Shown piece after piece: positions 21,319-21,539 of a stretch of 21,539 nucleotides of DNA. The stretch spans positions 1 through 21,539 of the forward strand of contig DCFV01000116.1 of the NCBI GenBank assembly GCA_002314435.1, written 5' to 3'. Under the pieces are notes generated by a model. The model was not told the origin of the DNA. It searched no databases and worked only from the letters and a program-made list of their open reading frames with translations. Position numbers and translations under genes: made by a program. Position 1 is the stretch's first letter; the number at the start of each line of letters is the position of its first letter. Source of the DNA: Acidobacteriaceae bacterium UBA1795 (GTDB taxonomy: Bacteria; Acidobacteriota; Terriglobia; Terriglobales; Acidobacteriaceae).

Positions 21319-21539
21319 ATGAAGAAAATCGGCGTCTTGTTCGGCATGGAGAACAGCTTCCCCGGCGCGCTCGTCCAGCACATTAACGCCCGAGGCATCG
21401 AGGGGTTGCAGGCGGAGTTCGTCGAAACCGGCACCGTGTGCCTGAACCAGGTGCCGCTCTACTCGGTGATCGTCGACCGCATCTCGCACGACATCCCTTT
21501 CTATCGCGCTTTCCTCAAGCACGCCGCGCTGCACGGCAC
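21319..21539 (+). CDS. Probable ATP-grasp-like protein, 5' part
   Basis: The first 73 residues of a gene that runs past the window. AGGAGG (21308-21313) lies five bases before ATG 21319. The protein begins MKKIGVLFGMENSFPGALVQ and continues with VIVDRISHDIPFYRAFLKHA. This N-terminus resembles a conserved acidobacterial-type protein with an ATP-grasp (RimK/glutathione-synthetase-like) fold, where a Rossmann-like first domain precedes the nucleotide-binding one. That assignment is from memory of the family style; the ATP-binding part is outside the window and cannot be checked. Divergent from the kinase-like gene. Confidence 0.6.
   Translation, partial: MKKIGVLFGMENSFPGALVQHINARGIEGLQAEFVETGTVCLNQVPLYSVIVDRISHDIPFYRAFLKHAALHG

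Noticed and set aside
1..21539. CRISPR arrays, tRNA or rRNA genes
   Set aside because: No regularly spaced direct repeats and no recognisable tRNA or rRNA segments were seen on reading; a covariance-model scan was not possible.

Overview
The window looks like a chromosomal segment of a soil-type acidobacterium (Acidobacteriota, Terriglobia-like). That placement is an inference from protein style and gene content: high-GC coding, an MsrP that starts MLIGKPSDLPSS, a DUF2157 plus GDYXXLXY pair, DinB-family proteins and an ATP-grasp-like protein starting MKKIGVLFGMEN. No rRNA, tRNA, CRISPR array, transposase or phage gene was seen.

Left part (1-6169, all + strand): the 3' end of malQ, a diacylglycerol-kinase-type lipid kinase, a secreted alpha/beta-hydrolase esterase, mogA (molybdenum cofactor), a LacI-family regulator, and the msrP-msrQ periplasmic methionine sulfoxide reductase pair. 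MogA acts in maturation of the Mo cofactor that MsrP carries, so 2684-6169 holds a cofactor gene and its likely client, with a LacI regulator between them.

Middle part (6179-14635): a minus-strand translation locus in the familiar order rpsP - khpA - rimM - trmD - rplS - rnhB. It is broken up by plus-strand genes. A coupled DUF2157/GDYXXLXY membrane pair lies between rimM and trmD. An AT-richer membrane-anchored hypothetical protein and a twice-frameshifted DinB gene lie between trmD and rplS. An ICMT-like methyltransferase gene is coupled directly behind trmD. A triple-repeat lipoprotein gene follows rnhB. A strong intrinsic terminator separates rplS from rnhB.

Right part (14707-21539): two divergent esterase genes, a DinB-family protein, bacterioferritin, a very small histidine-rich protein with a near-perfect ribosome binding site, a large exported DUF4139 protein, a cytidylate-kinase-like protein and the start of a probable ATP-grasp protein.

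Cross-cutting observations: (1) five starts (lacI-type, rnhB, the 8574 hypothetical, the DinB pseudogene, bfr) have no Shine-Dalgarno but carry a -10-like hexamer ending 6-9 nt before the start codon, which suggests leaderless mRNAs. (2) The DinB gene at 9473 is restored by removing two single C residues, so it is either a fresh pseudogene or an assembly error. (3) Several inverted repeats are unexplained by ordinary terminators: a perfect 15-bp hairpin at 17621-17655, paired hairpins in front of khpA, and alternative pairings that could mask the DUF4139 ribosome binding site. No complete, clearly new multigene system was identified.
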